In this document: piece after piece, positions 62,961 to 64,000 of the stretch
Position numbering within the stretch: the stretch's first letter is position 1
How the letters are laid out: each line of letters begins with the position of its first letter
Assembly: GCF_040581485.1 (NCBI RefSeq)
Contig: NC_090129.1
Location: 24,372,764-24,436,763 of the forward strand
Length of the DNA: 64,000 nt
Direction of reading: 5' to 3'
From: Linepithema humile
Taxonomy: Eukaryota > Arthropoda > Insecta > Hymenoptera > Formicidae
Translations under genes and position numbers: made by a program
The notes under the pieces: generated by a model
What the model was told of the DNA's origin: nothing
Database searches by the model: none
Seen by the model: the letters and a program-made list of their open reading frames with translations, nothing else

Positions 62961-64000
62961 GGGGTATAGCCGTCCTTATCATTAAACAGGGCGAAACGCA
63001 GCGAGAAATGTATAGATGAAATTTTTAATCCCGTGATTAACTCTGCGTCCAGTGTTTGAAACAGCTTTATTATTAATTAATATTGATAACGGATCGCGAG
63101 CGAGATTCCGGTAAACGCGCGGCCGATCAATAAAATCGCACTCGGCACAAAACTCGAAAACTGTTTTATACTTTATAATACTTCTGGGATTCGTTCTGGA
63201 AATGGAGAACACTGTGGGATTTACAGCGGCACTTCCGCAAAATCCACAGTCATTCTCCGGGAAATTCGTGTGATATGTGCAGATTTACCGCTCGTAATGT
63301 ACATGATGCTCAACTGTGAAGACTGGCAAGGAACATGGAAAAGATAAAGGAGACCGTGTATATACGACTGTTGTCATGAATAGAGATTAGAAGTATAGTA
63401 GTCGTAAACAACCCAGTTTCATATATTAAACAGATTGTTGAAACGCAAATCTTAGTGACATCGATATTTTAACTATAAGAACAATATAAAATTGCGAGAC
63501 ATTTCTATTAATATTTATGAAGCACTCCGTACATTTATGTTTATTTAAACACGGATTTTTTTGTAATCAAGCAATGAAATTTTAAAGGAAACACATTTCT
63601 CATTCTATGCAGATTTAATTTTGAAAACTTGATAAATATTTCAGAACAATGTTATTACTTCGCCAGGTCTTTGCAATTAAAATTTAAGATTTTCATTACG
63701 AAACGTTTTAAACGGCTAGAACGTTTCTTTTCTCGTTATTTGATTCTCAAGAATTTTATCATTTTTTATATCGAGACTGATAATGAGAGAAATGCGTGAG
63801 ACAATAATAAAAATTATTTTCTTGGCATTAAAACCTATATAATTGTTATAGAATAATGAAGAATGAATTATATTTTCTCATTAACGAAGTTAAATTTCAC
63901 TAGTTTTCATAGCGATTCTCTTACAATCGTATACAATAAAAGAACGATATGAAATCAAAACAAAATGAGATTCGAGCAAAAGGTCAGTTTAGGTACTACA
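62961..64000. other. Intergenic DNA, nothing recognised
   Basis: The sequence becomes AT-rich again after about 63.0 kb. Only short random frames are present, with no motif of note. Confidence 0.6.

Noticed and set aside
1..64000. CRISPR array, rRNA genes, prokaryotic operons or defence systems
   Set aside because: No regularly spaced repeats, rRNA-like blocks or gene-dense organisation; the window is eukaryotic intron and intergenic DNA.

Overview
This window looks like a slice of an AT-rich eukaryotic nuclear genome with long introns, most likely an insect and plausibly an ant or other hymenopteran. CpG is not depleted, with GC/CpG-rich patches in an AT-rich background, and there are many simple repeats, canonical GT-AG introns and no sign of operons. 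The species assignment is inferred from composition and from the gene; no species-specific marker was seen.

The only gene I can support is on the + strand and fills the first two thirds of the window. Five exons (1984-2133, 24826-25047, 39989-40231, 41001-41232, 41507-41735) join with consistent splice phases (1,1,1,2) into a 357-residue C-terminal part of a type I membrane protein. It runs from the second half of a SUEL/D-galactoside-type lectin domain, through an acidic and proline-rich linker and a glycosylatable stalk, to one membrane helix and a cytoplasmic tail of about 120 residues. The architecture matches the EVA-1/EVA1C family, which are Slit and MADD-4 guidance co-receptors. The 5' end of the gene, including the signal peptide and the first part of the lectin region, lies upstream of base 1. 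The introns are 22.7 kb, 14.9 kb, 0.77 kb and 0.27 kb.

The region 41736 to about 43660 is probably the 3' UTR or immediate downstream flank. It holds a GT/GC microsatellite, a Pumilio-type motif and a candidate AATAAA. From there to 64000 I see no convincing exon, RNA gene or complete mobile element on either strand. GC-rich islands at about 60.2-60.6, 61.4-61.9 and 62.5-62.9 kb could be regulatory or promoter DNA of a gene beyond the right edge.

The non-coding part has several structures worth checking. These are a MITE-like 380-bp inverted-repeat element in intron 1 (12182-12562) with a 120-bp-period internal duplication, and a 51-bp block duplicated at 21767 and 23180 with homeodomain-type cores. 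There is also a roughly 165-bp imperfect hairpin at 46350-46515, short tandem duplications, and a poly(A) run flanked by a 12-bp direct repeat. No CRISPR array, rRNA, tRNA or novel multi-gene system was found.
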